Shown: one piece after another, positions 1-7,613 of the stretch
Layout of the letters: the number at the start of each line of letters is the position of its first letter
Position numbering within the stretch: position 1 is the stretch's first letter
Origin: Micromonospora solifontis
GTDB lineage: Bacteria; Actinomycetota; Actinomycetes; Mycobacteriales; Micromonosporaceae
DNA length: 64,000 nucleotides
Direction: 5' to 3'
Assembly: GCF_003725545.1 (NCBI RefSeq)
Contig: NZ_RJLN01000013.1
Coordinates: 26,068 to 90,067, forward strand
Translations under genes and position numbers: made by a program
Notes under the pieces: generated by a model
Database searches by the model: none
What the model was told of the DNA's origin: nothing
The model's input: only the letters and a program-made list of their open reading frames with translations

Positions 1-2
1 AG

Positions 3-407
3 CTCTGCGAGCTGGTCCGGGGTTACAAGACCAGCGACGCCGCCCTGGCGACCGCGAAGGCGTTCGCCGAGGAGATCGGCAAGACCGTGGTGGTGGTCAA
101 CCGGGACATCGCCGGCTTCGTCACCACCCGGCTGATCTGCGCGCTGGCCATGGAGGCGGTCAAGCTGGTCGAGTCCGGGGTGATCTCGGCCGAGGACCTG
201 GACACCGCCTGCAAGCTGGGCTTCGGCCACGCCATGGGCCCGCTGGCCACGGTCGACCTGACCGGCGTCGACGTGCTGCTCAACGCCACGAAGAACATCT
301 ACACCGACACCGCGGACGAGAAGTTCTTCCCGCCGGAGCTGCTCCAGCGCATGGCCACCGCCGGCGATCTGGGCCGCAAGACCGGCCAGGGCTTCTACTC
401 GTACTGA
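3..407 (+). CDS. 3-hydroxybutyryl-CoA dehydrogenase, C-terminal part (5' end outside window)
   Basis: This is the C-terminal 134 residues of an NAD(P)-dependent short-chain 3-hydroxyacyl-CoA dehydrogenase. The reading frame is open from base 3, so the gene begins before the window. Family marks are NRDIAGFVTTRL (the GF-x-x-N/T-R-L helix of the C-terminal domain), GFGHAMGPLATVDLTGVD and the closing GRKTGQGFYSY. The enzyme interconverts acetoacetyl-CoA and 3-hydroxybutyryl-CoA and would feed crotonyl-CoA to the Ccr encoded in this window. The residue usually Asn in GF-x-x-N is Thr here (GFVTTRL). The Rossmann half and the promoter cannot be seen, so it is unknown whether this gene carries the operator found at its pathway partners. 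A strong hairpin follows the stop codon. Confidence 0.85.
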   Translation, partial: LCELVRGYKTSDAALATAKAFAEEIGKTVVVVNRDIAGFVTTRLICALAMEAVKLVESGVISAEDLDTACKLGFGHAMGPLATVDLTGVDVLLNATKNIYTDTADEKFFPPELLQRMATAGDLGRKTGQGFYSY

Positions 408-673
408 GCCGACCCGGGCCCTGCGGCACGCCGCAGGGCCCGTCCGTCCTCGGTGACCGCAGCGGGATCAGCTCGCCCGGGTCGGGGTGAGGGCGCCGCC
501 CAGCAGCGCGAACCGATCCGGATCAGCCGGATGTCTCCGGCCGGGACGTCGGGTCCGTCGGTGACGGCCTTCCGGGCGGCCAGTTGGCGGGCGGCGAGCC
601 CACCGACCGCCACGACGCCCGCCGTACCGGCGGCGGCCGCCAGCAGCCGACGCCGGGTCAGGGTGTGAGCCAT
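395..673 (-). CDS. small Tat-signal protein of unknown function, C-terminus doubtful
   Basis: The 92-residue ORF starts with MAHTLTRRRLLAAAAGTAG, a twin-arginine-like leader with a hydrophobic stretch at about residues 10-28. It is followed by a short mature part containing DVPAGDIRLIRI. I recognise no domain. The last 40 residues are low-complexity and read through the terminator hairpin at 416-441 and 13 bases of the converging gene, which is odd. A one-base shift near 500-520 would instead give the ending FALLGGALTPTRAS and a stop at 468-470, before the hairpin. The N-terminal half looks real. The C-terminal half may be a frameshift artefact or decay. Confidence 0.45.
   Translation of the reverse strand: MAHTLTRRRLLAAAAGTAGVVAVGGLAARQLAARKAVTDGPDVPAGDIRLIRIGSRCWAAPSPRPGRADPAAVTEDGRALRRAAGPGSAQYE
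416..441. terminator. Rho-independent-like hairpin after the hydroxyacyl-CoA dehydrogenase
   Basis: An 11-bp perfect inverted repeat GGGCCCTGCGG / CCGCAGGGCCC encloses a 4-base loop, 8 bases after the stop codon at 407. It has no T-tract, which is usual for high-GC actinobacterial terminators. The opposing small ORF reads through it if its annotated frame is right. Confidence 0.7.
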
Positions 674-733
674 GCCGCACAGTGTTCCACCTGCGGCGAC
701 GTTAGGCCCCGGGCCGCTGCGGGGGCCGCCGGG

Positions 734-1579
734 TCAGCCGTCGCGCTTGGTGGTCCAGCGGAAGGTGGTCAGGCAGAGGACCAGGCCGATGACGCACCAG
801 GCGGCGAGCACCAGGGCCACCTTGCCCAGCTCGAACGAGCCGCCGGGCTCCTGCCCGCCGAAGCTGTCCGGCAGGAAGACCGACCGCAGTCCCTGGCACA
901 TCCACTTGAGCGGGAAGAGCGCGGCGACCTGCTGCATCCAGGTCGGCAGGCTGGTGAAGACGAAGAACACCCCGGAGATGAACTGGAGGACCAGTGCCAC
1001 CGGGGTGACCACCGCCGAGCCGCTGCGGGCGGTCCGGGCCAGCGAGGAGATGGCGATGCCGCAGAGCGTGCAGGCGGTGACGCCGAGGACCGCGACCCAG
1101 CCGAAGGTCGCCCACTTGGCGGCGGTGTCGGGCAGCTTCAGGTCGAACAGCGCCACCGACACGGCGAGCAGCAGTGCGGTCTCGGCGATCCCGATGGCGA
1201 CCACCATGAGGACCTTGCCGGCGAACCACACCCATTTCGGCATCGGCGTGCCCCGGTAGCGCTTGAGCACGCCCCGGTCCCGCTCGATGGGGATCCAGAT
1301 GCCGAGGTTCTGGAAGCTCACCGTCATCAGGCCGGTCGCGATCATGCCGGTGATGAAGTACTGCGTGTAGCTGACCCCCGGTGCGATCTCGTCGTTGAAG
1401 ATCGCCGCGAAGATCAGGATCATGATGATCGGGAAGCCCATCGTGAAGACGACGGACTCCCGGCTGCGCAGGAACTGGGTGATCTCCAACCGCCCCTGGC
1501 GCAGGGCCAGGGCGCCCGCCCCGAGCCGCCGGGCCGGTGCGGCGGCGACCGGGGCCGCCGGCTTCGTCGTGGTCGTCAT
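734..1579 (-). CDS. ABC-2 type transporter permease (DrrB-like)
   Basis: A 281-residue integral membrane protein with six predicted hydrophobic segments, including VFTMGFPIIMILIFAAIF and QYFITGMIATGLM near residues 45-110 and WCVIGLVLCLTTF at the C-terminus. This is the layout of an ABC-2 (DrrB/YadH-type) export permease. It works with the ATPase encoded immediately upstream. The two overlap by one base (TGATG), which implies translational coupling. Such pairs export drugs, lipids or natural products, and the substrate cannot be read from sequence. The N-terminal 35 residues are Ala/Thr/Pro-rich and cytoplasmic. The product is probably a homodimeric or paired half-transporter in the cytoplasmic membrane. 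Confidence 0.9.
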   Translation of the reverse strand: MTTTTKPAAPVAAAPARRLGAGALALRQGRLEITQFLRSRESVVFTMGFPIIMILIFAAIFNDEIAPGVSYTQYFITGMIATGLMTVSFQNLGIWIPIERDRGVLKRYRGTPMPKWVWFAGKVLMVVAIGIAETALLLAVSVALFDLKLPDTAAKWATFGWVAVLGVTACTLCGIAISSLARTARSGSAVVTPVALVLQFISGVFFVFTSLPTWMQQVAALFPLKWMCQGLRSVFLPDSFGGQEPGGSFELGKVALVLAAWCVIGLVLCLTTFRWTTKRDG

Positions 1580-2424
1580 CAGTGTCCGATCATCCGCAGG
1601 TAGACGTCTTCGAGGGTCGGCCGGGTCACGGTGAGGCCGGGGACCTCACCGCCGAAGCGCGCGGCGAGCTCCGCCACCAGCGCCGTCGGCGTCGCGGTCT
1701 CCGCCGACTCCGGCGTCCCGTCCGGGGTACGCCAGGAGACGGTCGCCAGGCCCTCCTGCCGGTTGCCGAGCCGGTTCGGCGGGGCGACCTCGACCAGCCG
1801 GCCGGCGGCGATCACGCCCACCCGGTCCGCGAGGGCCTCGGCCTCGTCCAGGTAGTGCGTGGTCAGCACGATGGTGGTGCCGGCGGCGGCCAGGTCGCGG
1901 ATCAGCTCCCAGAACTCCCGGCGGGCCTCCGGGTCGAAGCCGGTGGTCGGCTCGTCCAGGAAGAGCAGCTCGGGGCGGCCGATGATGCCCAGCGCCACGT
2001 CGAGCCGGCGCTTCTGCCCGCCGGAGAGGGTGTGCGTGCGGGCCTTCGCCTTGGCGCCCAGCCCGACCCGCTCGATCACCTTGTCGGGGTCGTCGGCCCC
2101 CGGGTAGAAGCCGGAGAAGTGCCGGACCACCTCGGCGACGGTCAGCTCGTCGAACTCGCCGGTGCCCTGGAGCACGATGCCGACCCGGGAACGCCAGTTC
2201 GGGTCCGGACTGGCTGGATCGGCGCCGAGCACGCGTACCTCACCGGCGTCGCGCCGCCGGTAGCCTTCCAGGATCTCCACCGTGGTGGTCTTGCCGGCGC
2301 CGTTCGGGCCGAGCAGGGCGAACACCTCGCCCCGGTGCACGTCCAGGTCCACGCCCGCCACGGCGACGTTGTCCCCGTACGCCTTGCGCAGCCCCCGTAC
2401 GGAGATCGCGAGCTGGTCATCCAT
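1579..2424 (-). CDS. ABC transporter ATP-binding protein (DrrA-like)
   Basis: A 281-residue nucleotide-binding subunit. It has the Walker A motif GPNGAGKTT, the signature LSGGQKRR, Walker B LLFLDEPT and a switch His in LTTHYLDEAE. The C-terminal 70 residues form the DrrA-type extension. I start at the ATG at 2424 (MDDQLAISV) rather than an upstream in-frame codon at 2451, because the conserved beta-strand begins at LAISVRGLRKAYG. It is first in a two-gene operon with the permease. The gene diverges from ecm, and the 150-bp gap between them holds the ecm operator at 2551-2566. The substrate is unknown. Confidence 0.93.
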   Translation of the reverse strand: MDDQLAISVRGLRKAYGDNVAVAGVDLDVHRGEVFALLGPNGAGKTTTVEILEGYRRRDAGEVRVLGADPASPDPNWRSRVGIVLQGTGEFDELTVAEVVRHFSGFYPGADDPDKVIERVGLGAKAKARTHTLSGGQKRRLDVALGIIGRPELLFLDEPTTGFDPEARREFWELIRDLAAAGTTIVLTTHYLDEAEALADRVGVIAAGRLVEVAPPNRLGNRQEGLATVSWRTPDGTPESAETATPTALVAELAARFGGEVPGLTVTRPTLEDVYLRMIGH

Positions 2425-2550
2425 GACGTCCAGTGTGCGTCCGCGGCGCAATCGGCGACGGGCCGGGGTGTGGTGGTGTCGGCCATGTCGCGCCGCTCGT
2501 GTCCGTCGGTCCGCTCCATGGACCTGTGTGGTTTTCCACAGCCCGTTTTA

Positions 2551-2566
2551 CTGAACGGTAACTTAG
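2551..2566 (-). promoter_or_regulatory. shared 16-bp palindromic operator, ecm copy
   Basis: The minus strand reads CTAAGTTACCGTTCAG. It is one of six related sites in the window and lies 10 bases before the ecm start. It matches the icmA copy at 11 of 16 positions, with the right half CGTTCAG fully conserved. The position suggests a repressor site overlapping the ecm promoter or transcription start. Confidence 0.65.
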
Positions 2567-2575
2567 ACTCCGGCC

Positions 2576-4597
2576 ATGGGTGAGAAGGGCATGGATGAGA
2601 AGGCTCCCTCGGCTCGACTGCCGGAGCGCGACCGCCCCTGGGTGATGCGCACCTACGCCGGGCACTCCTCCGCCGCGGCCACCAACGCGCTCTTCCGCCG
2701 CAACCTGGCGAAGGGGCAGACCGGTCTCTCCGTCGCCTTCGACCTGCCCACCCAGACCGGGTACGACCCGGACCACGAGCTGGCCACCGGTGAGGTGGGC
2801 CGGGTGGGCGTCCCGGTGGCGCACCTCGGCGACATGCGGGCCCTCTTCGACGGCATCCCGCTGGCCGAGATGAACACCTCGATGACCATCAACGCGCCGG
2901 CCATGTGGCTGCTCGGCCTCTACGGCACGGTCGCCGCCGAGCAGGGCGCGGAGCTGCACCGCTGCGCCGGCACCACGCAGAACGACATCATCAAGGAGTA
3001 CCTGTCCCGGGGGACGTACATCTTCCCGCCGGCCGCGTCGCTGCGGCTGACCGCGGACGTCATCGCGTACACGCTGCGCGAGATGCCGAAGTGGAACCCG
3101 GTCAACATCTGCTCGTACCACCTCCAGGAGGCCGGCGCGACGCCGGTGCAGGAGGTCGGCTTCGCGCTCGCCACCGCCGTCGCCGTGCTCGACGCGGTCC
3201 GGGACTCCGGCCAGGTGCCCGCCGAGCGGATGGGCGACGTCGTCCAGCGGATCTCCTTCTTCGTCAACGCGGGGGTGCGCTTCGTCGAGGAGATCGCCAA
3301 GATGCGCGCGTTCGGCGCGCTCTGGGACGAGATCACCCGCGACCGGTACGGCGTGACCAACCCGAAACAGCGCCGGTTCCGCTACGGCGTCCAGGTCAAC
3401 TCGCTCGGCCTCACCGAGGCGCAGCCGGAGAACAACATCCAGCGCATCGTGCTGGAGATGCTCGGCGTGACCCTCTCCCGGGACGCCCGGGCCCGCGCCG
3501 TGCAGCTGCCCGCCTGGAACGAGGCGCTCGGCCTGCCCCGCCCGTGGGACCAGCAGTGGTCGCTGCGCATGCAGCAGGTGCTGGCGTACGAGTCGGACCT
3601 GCTGGAGTACCCGGACCTCTTCGAGGGCTCGCACGTGATGACCGCGCTGGTCGACGACATCGTCGCCGGTGCCCGGGTCGAGCTGGAGAAGGTGCTGGAG
3701 ATGGGCGGCGTGGTGGCCGCCGTGGAGACCGGCTACCTGAAGAGCGCCCTGGTCGCCTCGCTCGCCGACCGTCGCCGGCGGATGGAGGCCGGCACCGACG
3801 TGGTGATCGGCGTCAACCGGTACACCGAGACCGAGCCGTCGCCGCTGACCGCGGCCGGCGCCGAGGCGATCGAGCAGGTCGATCCGGCCGTCGAGGCGGC
3901 CGCCGCCGACGCCGTACGCGAGTGGCGGGCCGGCCGGGACGCGGCGGCCGTGGACGCGGCACTGGCCCGGCTCCGCGCGGACGCCGCGACCACCACGAAC
4001 CTGATGGCCGCGACGCTGGAGTGCGTGCGGGCCGGGGTGACCACCGGGGAGTGGGCCGGCGCGTTGCGCCAGGTCTTCGGCGAGTACCGGGCCCCCACGG
4101 GCCTCGCGGGGGCGGCCGGCGCCGGCGGCGAGGCGGGCCTCGCGGCGGTCCGGGAGCGGGTCGCCGCCACCGCGCGGGAGCTGGGCAGCGGCCGGCTGCG
4201 GCTGCTGGTCGGCAAGCCGGGCCTGGACGGGCACTCCAACGGCGCCGAGCAGATCGCGGTACGCGCCCGCGACGCCGGCTTCGAGGTGGTCTACCAGGGC
4301 ATCCGGCTGACCGCCGGGCAGATCGTGGCCGCCGCCGTCGAGGAGGACGTGGACCTGGTCGGCCTCTCCGTGCTCTCCGGCTCGCACCTCGCCGCCGTGC
4401 CGGCGGTGCTGGACGGGCTGCGCGTCGCCGGGCGGGGTGACCTGCCGGTGGTGGTCGGCGGCATCATCCCGACCGCCGACGCGGCGACGCTGCGGGCCGC
4501 CGGGGTGGCCCGGGTCTACACGCCGAAGGACTTCGCGCTCACCGGCATCATCGACGACCTCGTGACGGTGATCCGCGAGGCCAACGCCCTGGGTTGA
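2576..4597 (+). CDS. ecm: ethylmalonyl-CoA mutase (MeaA/Ecm), B12-dependent
   Basis: A 673-residue single-chain coenzyme-B12 acyl-CoA mutase that converts (2R)-ethylmalonyl-CoA to methylsuccinyl-CoA in the ethylmalonyl-CoA pathway. The N-terminal catalytic barrel begins with DRPWVMRTYAGHSSA, and a C-terminal cobalamin domain carries D-G-H-x-x-G at about residues 551-556 (KPGLDGHSNG). Tyr27 in RTYAG and Arg145 in EYLSRGTYIF are at the positions that bind the carboxylate in methylmalonyl-CoA mutase, which fits a dicarboxylic acyl-CoA substrate. The length and opening match the MeaA branch rather than MutB (about 720 residues) or IcmA. A second ATG at 2591 is possible, but its purine-rich stretch is too close to serve as a ribosome site. 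The operator sits 10 bp upstream, and ccr and the epimerase encoded elsewhere in the window supply its substrate. Confidence 0.92.
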   Translation: MGEKGMDEKAPSARLPERDRPWVMRTYAGHSSAAATNALFRRNLAKGQTGLSVAFDLPTQTGYDPDHELATGEVGRVGVPVAHLGDMRALFDGIPLAEMNTSMTINAPAMWLLGLYGTVAAEQGAELHRCAGTTQNDIIKEYLSRGTYIFPPAASLRLTADVIAYTLREMPKWNPVNICSYHLQEAGATPVQEVGFALATAVAVLDAVRDSGQVPAERMGDVVQRISFFVNAGVRFVEEIAKMRAFGALWDEITRDRYGVTNPKQRRFRYGVQVNSLGLTEAQPENNIQRIVLEMLGVTLSRDARARAVQLPAWNEALGLPRPWDQQWSLRMQQVLAYESDLLEYPDLFEGSHVMTALVDDIVAGARVELEKVLEMGGVVAAVETGYLKSALVASLADRRRRMEAGTDVVIGVNRYTETEPSPLTAAGAEAIEQVDPAVEAAAADAVREWRAGRDAAAVDAALARLRADAATTTNLMAATLECVRAGVTTGEWAGALRQVFGEYRAPTGLAGAAGAGGEAGLAAVRERVAATARELGSGRLRLLVGKPGLDGHSNGAEQIAVRARDAGFEVVYQGIRLTAGQIVAAAVEEDVDLVGLSVLSGSHLAAVPAVLDGLRVAGRGDLPVVVGGIIPTADAATLRAAGVARVYTPKDFALTGIIDDLVTVIREANALG

Positions 4598-4612
4598 GCC
4601 CCTTTCAACGCC

Positions 4613-4909
4613 TCAGCGGCTCACGTAGGTCTGGCAGTCGGCCAGGTCCGTCCGCGGGCCGACGGTGATCGCCGGGGCGTGGCACTCCAGATCCGAGTTG
4701 TGCTGGCAGTCCGACCGGGTGCAGGCGCCGACCTGGGCGTTGATCTGGTCGGTGCCGCCGCGTACCGGCATCTCGACGAAGGTGTGGCAGTGCGCGTGGT
4801 CGCTGCTGCCGATCGTGATCGCGAAGGCGTGGCAGTCGTTGGTGTGGTTGTAGGCGCAGGACCTGACGGTGCATTCCTGCACCCGGGGCATCTCCATCGA
4901 CGCGGTCAT
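4613..4909 (-). CDS. DUF1540-type cysteine-rich protein with two repeats
   Basis: A 98-residue soluble protein made of two similar Cys-rich units. The first runs from VQECTVRSCAYNHTNDCHA to CHTFVEMP and the second from VGACTRSDCQHNSDLECHA to CQTYVSR. Each has four Cys in a C-x4-C-x7-C-x12-C like pattern with a His nearby, suggesting metal binding (inferred). This is the DUF1540 arrangement, whose function is not established. A near-perfect ribosome site, TAAGGAGG, precedes the ATG at 4909, so translation is probably strong. The gene converges on ecm with a 15-base gap and no obvious hairpin. Confidence 0.8.
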   Translation of the reverse strand: MTASMEMPRVQECTVRSCAYNHTNDCHAFAITIGSSDHAHCHTFVEMPVRGGTDQINAQVGACTRSDCQHNSDLECHAPAITVGPRTDLADCQTYVSR

Positions 4910-4945
4910 GGCGGCGTCCTCCTTAGGTGTCTGAGGCGATTTTAG

Positions 4946-5579
4946 GCATTTGGCCGATTCACCTTCGCGGCGTTCGTGGCCTCGTCCCCCGGTCCCTGCT
5001 CTGCAGCGGTGCCCCGCCCTGATCAGCGGCTCGGTGAGCGGCTCGCTCTGCGGCAGCTCGCGGTGTCCGGGCCGCCGGTCAGGGCGCTCTGCGGCATGGC
5101 GAGTGGATCACGACGGTCCTGCCGGAGACGGCGAGGCGTTATGTCGCCCATGTCCGGTTCGTCAAGCGATGGGCGTGCTCGGTGGAACGCTATGGAGGTC
5201 ATCGGGGCCCGGATACCTACATGGCGTTCCACCGAGCAGGGCCGGCTACCGGGATGGCCTGGGTTGCGTGGGGTGTGGTGTCCGGTTTGGGGGTGTGGCC
5301 GGGGACATCGTGGGGGCGGAATGGTGGCCGGGTCGGGGGCGTTGAACACCGGTGTACGGCCGAGGAAGACCACCGCCCCGCCCAGCGGGATGACAACCCC
5401 GCCGGCAGATGGCCGGGAATGATGGTGGCCGGCCGGTCGTTACACATGGTCCCGGCGCCGCGAAGCGGCCCAGCCCCGCGCGCCGGATTCCCCGAGACTT
5501 TGAGCGCCTGACGGTGCTTGCGCACACCCTGCCGACCCCCATCGGTGATGGTGCGCCGACCCCCGAATGGAGCTTCGCC
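4946..5579. other. 634-bp region without a convincing gene
   Basis: Several ORFs cross this stretch, but none shows actinobacterial third-position GC bias or a recognisable protein, and the G-rich part 5250-5345 is compositionally unlike its neighbours. It contains a 61-bp imperfect palindrome (5177-5237) and a smaller inverted repeat, CGCCCAT / ATGGGCG, near 5144-5175. The last 100 bases are the leader of the secreted protein gene at 5580. I looked for the c-di-AMP (ydaO) riboswitch that often precedes actinobacterial cell-wall hydrolases and did not find its conserved segments. Confidence 0.5.
5177..5237. repeat. 61-bp imperfect palindrome
   Basis: The arms GCTCGGTGGAACGC (5177-5190) and GCGTTCCACCGAGC (5224-5237) are a perfect 14-bp inverted repeat. 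Pairing continues inward with mismatches through GGAGGT / ACCTAC to a GGGGCCC centre near 5207. The element would form one long stem or cruciform. It has no T-tract and no adjacent gene end, so a simple terminator role is not obvious. Confidence 0.75.
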
Positions 5580-6167
5580 ATGAACACGATCTTCCGTAAG
5601 AGCGTTCTTGGTATTGCTGGTCTGGCTTTCACCGGTGGTGTGTTCGCCGGTCCGATCGCCGCTCACGCCGACGCTCGTCCCGTGGACGCCAAGCCCGTCG
5701 CGGTCATGCAGGCCGACAAGCCCGACATGGGCAAGCTGATCCCGCACGGTGTCCAGGGCACCCAGTCGAAGATTGATCTGAACGACGAGCAGACCGCCAA
5801 CGCCAAGGCGATCATCGCCGCCACGAAGAAGGCCGGCCTGCCGGAGCGGGCCGCGGTGATCTCCATCGCCACCAGCCTGCAGGAGTCGAAGCTGGAGAAC
5901 CTGGGCCACCTCGGCGAGAAGAACGACCATGACTCGCTGGGCCTGTTCCAGCAGCGCCCGTCCAGCGGTTGGGGCACGCCGGAGCAGATCACCGACCCCG
6001 AGTACGCGACCCTGGCGTTCGAGAAGGGCCTCAAGCAGGTCGACGGCTGGCAGGACATGCCGCTGACCGAGGCCGCCCAGACCGTGCAGGTGTCGGCCTA
6101 CCCGGACGCGTACGCGCAGTGGGAGCAGCAGGCCGCCGACATCGTCGCCCAGCACTGGAACAACTGA
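5580..6167 (+). CDS. secreted lysozyme-fold / transglycosylase-like protein
   Basis: A 195-residue exported protein. MNTIFRKSVLGIAGLAFTGG begins a Sec signal peptide that likely ends after AHA (about residue 29). The mature domain contains AVISIATSLQESKLENLGH and DSLGLFQQRPSSGWGTPEQI. The Glu in LQESKLENL and the GLFQQRPSSGWG block are typical of actinobacterial lytic-transglycosylase-like secreted proteins, which suggests action on peptidoglycan; activity is inferred. I chose the ATG at 5580, preceded by GGAG about 8 bases upstream, over a longer frame from 5409 that has no signal peptide and poor composition. A strong hairpin follows the stop codon. Confidence 0.8.
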   Translation: MNTIFRKSVLGIAGLAFTGGVFAGPIAAHADARPVDAKPVAVMQADKPDMGKLIPHGVQGTQSKIDLNDEQTANAKAIIAATKKAGLPERAAVISIATSLQESKLENLGHLGEKNDHDSLGLFQQRPSSGWGTPEQITDPEYATLAFEKGLKQVDGWQDMPLTEAAQTVQVSAYPDAYAQWEQQAADIVAQHWNN

Positions 6168-6182
6168 CACACCTGAGCAACA

Positions 6183-6219
6183 CGCTGGCCGGCACCCCGA
6201 ACCGGGGTGCCGGCCAGCG
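6183..6219. terminator. bidirectional hairpin between converging genes
   Basis: A 17-bp perfect stem, CGCTGGCCGGCACCCCG with its complement, surrounds a 3-base loop. It lies between the stop codon of the secreted protein (6167) and that of the DUF4126 gene (6231) and can serve both strands. Confidence 0.85.
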
Positions 6220-6230
6220 GCGTATCCGGA

Positions 6231-6848
6231 TCAGACCCGGAACCCGGCGGCGCGGGCCGCCGCCCGTTCCCGTCGCCGATCCTTACGGCGGCGGAGGAAC
6301 CAGAAGAGGAACGCCACGAGGCCGAGCAGGAACGCCAACACCAGTACGGGCAGCAGGATCGCCACCACCGACATGACGGCGCTGGTCGCGTCCTCGGCGG
6401 TGCTGGCCACCGGGGCGCCGAAGCCGGCGGTGGTCGCGTTGATGACCGGGCGGGCCGCCGCCTTGAGCAGGTGCACGCCGAGCGCGATCAGTACGCCGAC
6501 CAGCACCGGCACCCACTGGTGTGAGGAGAAGAAGGTGTCCGGATCGCTGACCGTGACGGTCTGCGAGCTGGAGCCGGCGCCGAACGCCAGGCCGCCGGCG
6601 GTCGGCCGGACCACCGTCTGCACCACGTCGTTGACGTGGTCCACCACCGGCACCTTGTCGGCGACCACCTCGACGGCGAGCAGCACGGCGAGGATCAGGA
6701 TGACCCAGCCGTTGCCCAGCCACTGCCAGCCGCTGGGCAGGTCGACCAGGTCGGTGTAGCGCGCCAGCAGACCCATCAGGAGCAGCGGGATGTAGGCGTT
6801 CAGTCCGGCCGAGGCGGCGAGACCGGAACCGGTGAGGACTTCGAGCAC
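6231..6848 (-). CDS. DUF4126 family membrane protein
   Basis: A 205-residue inner-membrane protein of the DUF4126 family, function unknown. It has [19 protein letters not shown] at the N-terminus, four to five hydrophobic segments (about residues 5-25, 38-58, 118-136 and 165-190) and a very basic C-terminal tail with [17 protein letters not shown]. The middle block [17 protein letters not shown] is characteristic of the family. I start at the GTG at 6848 because the upstream in-frame extension to 6974 is low-complexity Arg/Pro sequence overlapping the divergent nucS leader. The gene is monocistronic. Confidence 0.78.
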   Translation of the reverse strand: MLEVLTGSGLAASAGLNAYIPLLLMGLLARYTDLVDLPSGWQWLGNGWVILILAVLLAVEVVADKVPVVDHVNDVVQTVVRPTAGGLAFGAGSSSQTVTVSDPDTFFSSHQWVPVLVGVLIALGVHLLKAAARPVINATTAGFGAPVASTAEDATSAVMSVVAILLPVLVLAFLLGLVAFLFWFLRRRKDRRRERAAARAAGFRV

Positions 6849-6919
6849 GATCTCAATATCGCACCGGTACGCCAGTGGCGCTCGTCGGCGACGGCCCGGT
6901 GCTCGGCTACCCTCGTCGG

Positions 6920-7579
6920 GTGCGGTTGGTGATTGCGAAGTGCTCGGTGGACTACGTCGGACGGCTCTCGGCACACCTGCCGTTGGCCACCCGGTTGCTC
7001 ATGGTGAAGGCGGACGGCTCGGTGTCGATCCACGCGGACGACCGGGCGTACAAGCCGCTGAACTGGATGAGCCCGCCGTGCCGGCTGGAGGAGGCCCCCG
7101 GGGTGTGGCGGGTGGTCAACAAGGCCGGCGAGGAGCTGCGGATCACCCTGGAGGAGATCTTCCAGGACACCTCGTACGAGCTGGGCGTCGACCCGGGCCT
7201 GCGCAAGGACGGCGTCGAGGCGCACCTGCAGGAGCTGCTCGCCGCCAACCCGGAGACCCTCGGCACGGGCTTCACCCTGGTGCGGCGGGAGTACATGACC
7301 GCGATCGGCCCGGTGGACCTGCTCTGCCGGGACGCCAACCAGGGCGCGGTCGCGGTGGAGGTGAAGCGGCGCGGCGAGATCGACGGCGTGGAGCAGCTCA
7401 CCCGCTACCTCGAACTGATGAACCGCGATCCGCTGCTCGCCCCGGTCACCGGCGTCTTCGCGGCGCAGGAGATCAAGCCGCAGGCGCGGGTGCTCGCCAC
7501 CGACCGCGGCATCCGCTGCGTGGTGGTCGACTACGACAAGCTGCGCGGCATCGAGCGCGACGAGCTGACGCTGTTCTGA
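6920..7579 (+). CDS. nucS: mismatch-specific endonuclease NucS
   Basis: A 219-residue DNA endonuclease of the archaeal/actinobacterial NucS (EndoMS) family. In actinobacteria this enzyme replaces MutS/MutL by cutting both strands at mismatches, with the beta-clamp as partner. The N-terminal dimerisation domain starts [15 protein letters not shown]. The C-terminal RecB-like nuclease has the PD-(D/E)xK-type core in [20 protein letters not shown], followed by [15 protein letters not shown]. The GTG at 6920 gives a length close to the mycobacterial protein (about 223 residues). An earlier ATG at 6875 adds non-conserved residues. Confidence 0.93.
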   Translation: MRLVIAKCSVDYVGRLSAHLPLATRLLMVKADGSVSIHADDRAYKPLNWMSPPCRLEEAPGVWRVVNKAGEELRITLEEIFQDTSYELGVDPGLRKDGVEAHLQELLAANPETLGTGFTLVRREYMTAIGPVDLLCRDANQGAVAVEVKRRGEIDGVEQLTRYLELMNRDPLLAPVTGVFAAQEIKPQARVLATDRGIRCVVVDYDKLRGIERDELTLF

Positions 7580-7585
7580 GTGGCG

Positions 7586-7613
7586 CGGCCGGGGTCGTCA
7601 GCGCCCCCGGCCG
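7586..7613. terminator. hairpin at the converging nucS / aldehyde dehydrogenase ends
   Basis: CGGCCGGGG and CCCCGGCCG form a 9-bp stem around a 10-base loop. The loop contains the stop codon of the minus-strand aldehyde dehydrogenase gene, and the left arm follows the nucS stop codon. It is probably a terminator for nucS. Confidence 0.5.

Noticed and set aside
4910..4945. A seventh copy of the acyl-CoA operator (CTTAGGTGTCTGAG) before the DUF1540 gene
   Set aside because: It lacks the CGATCG-like centre, and most of it is simply the strong ribosome site read on the other strand.
5426..5579. Possible c-di-AMP riboswitch before the secreted transglycosylase-like gene
   Set aside because: None of the conserved ydaO segments could be found; only a repeated TGC-CGACCCCC-like stretch is present.
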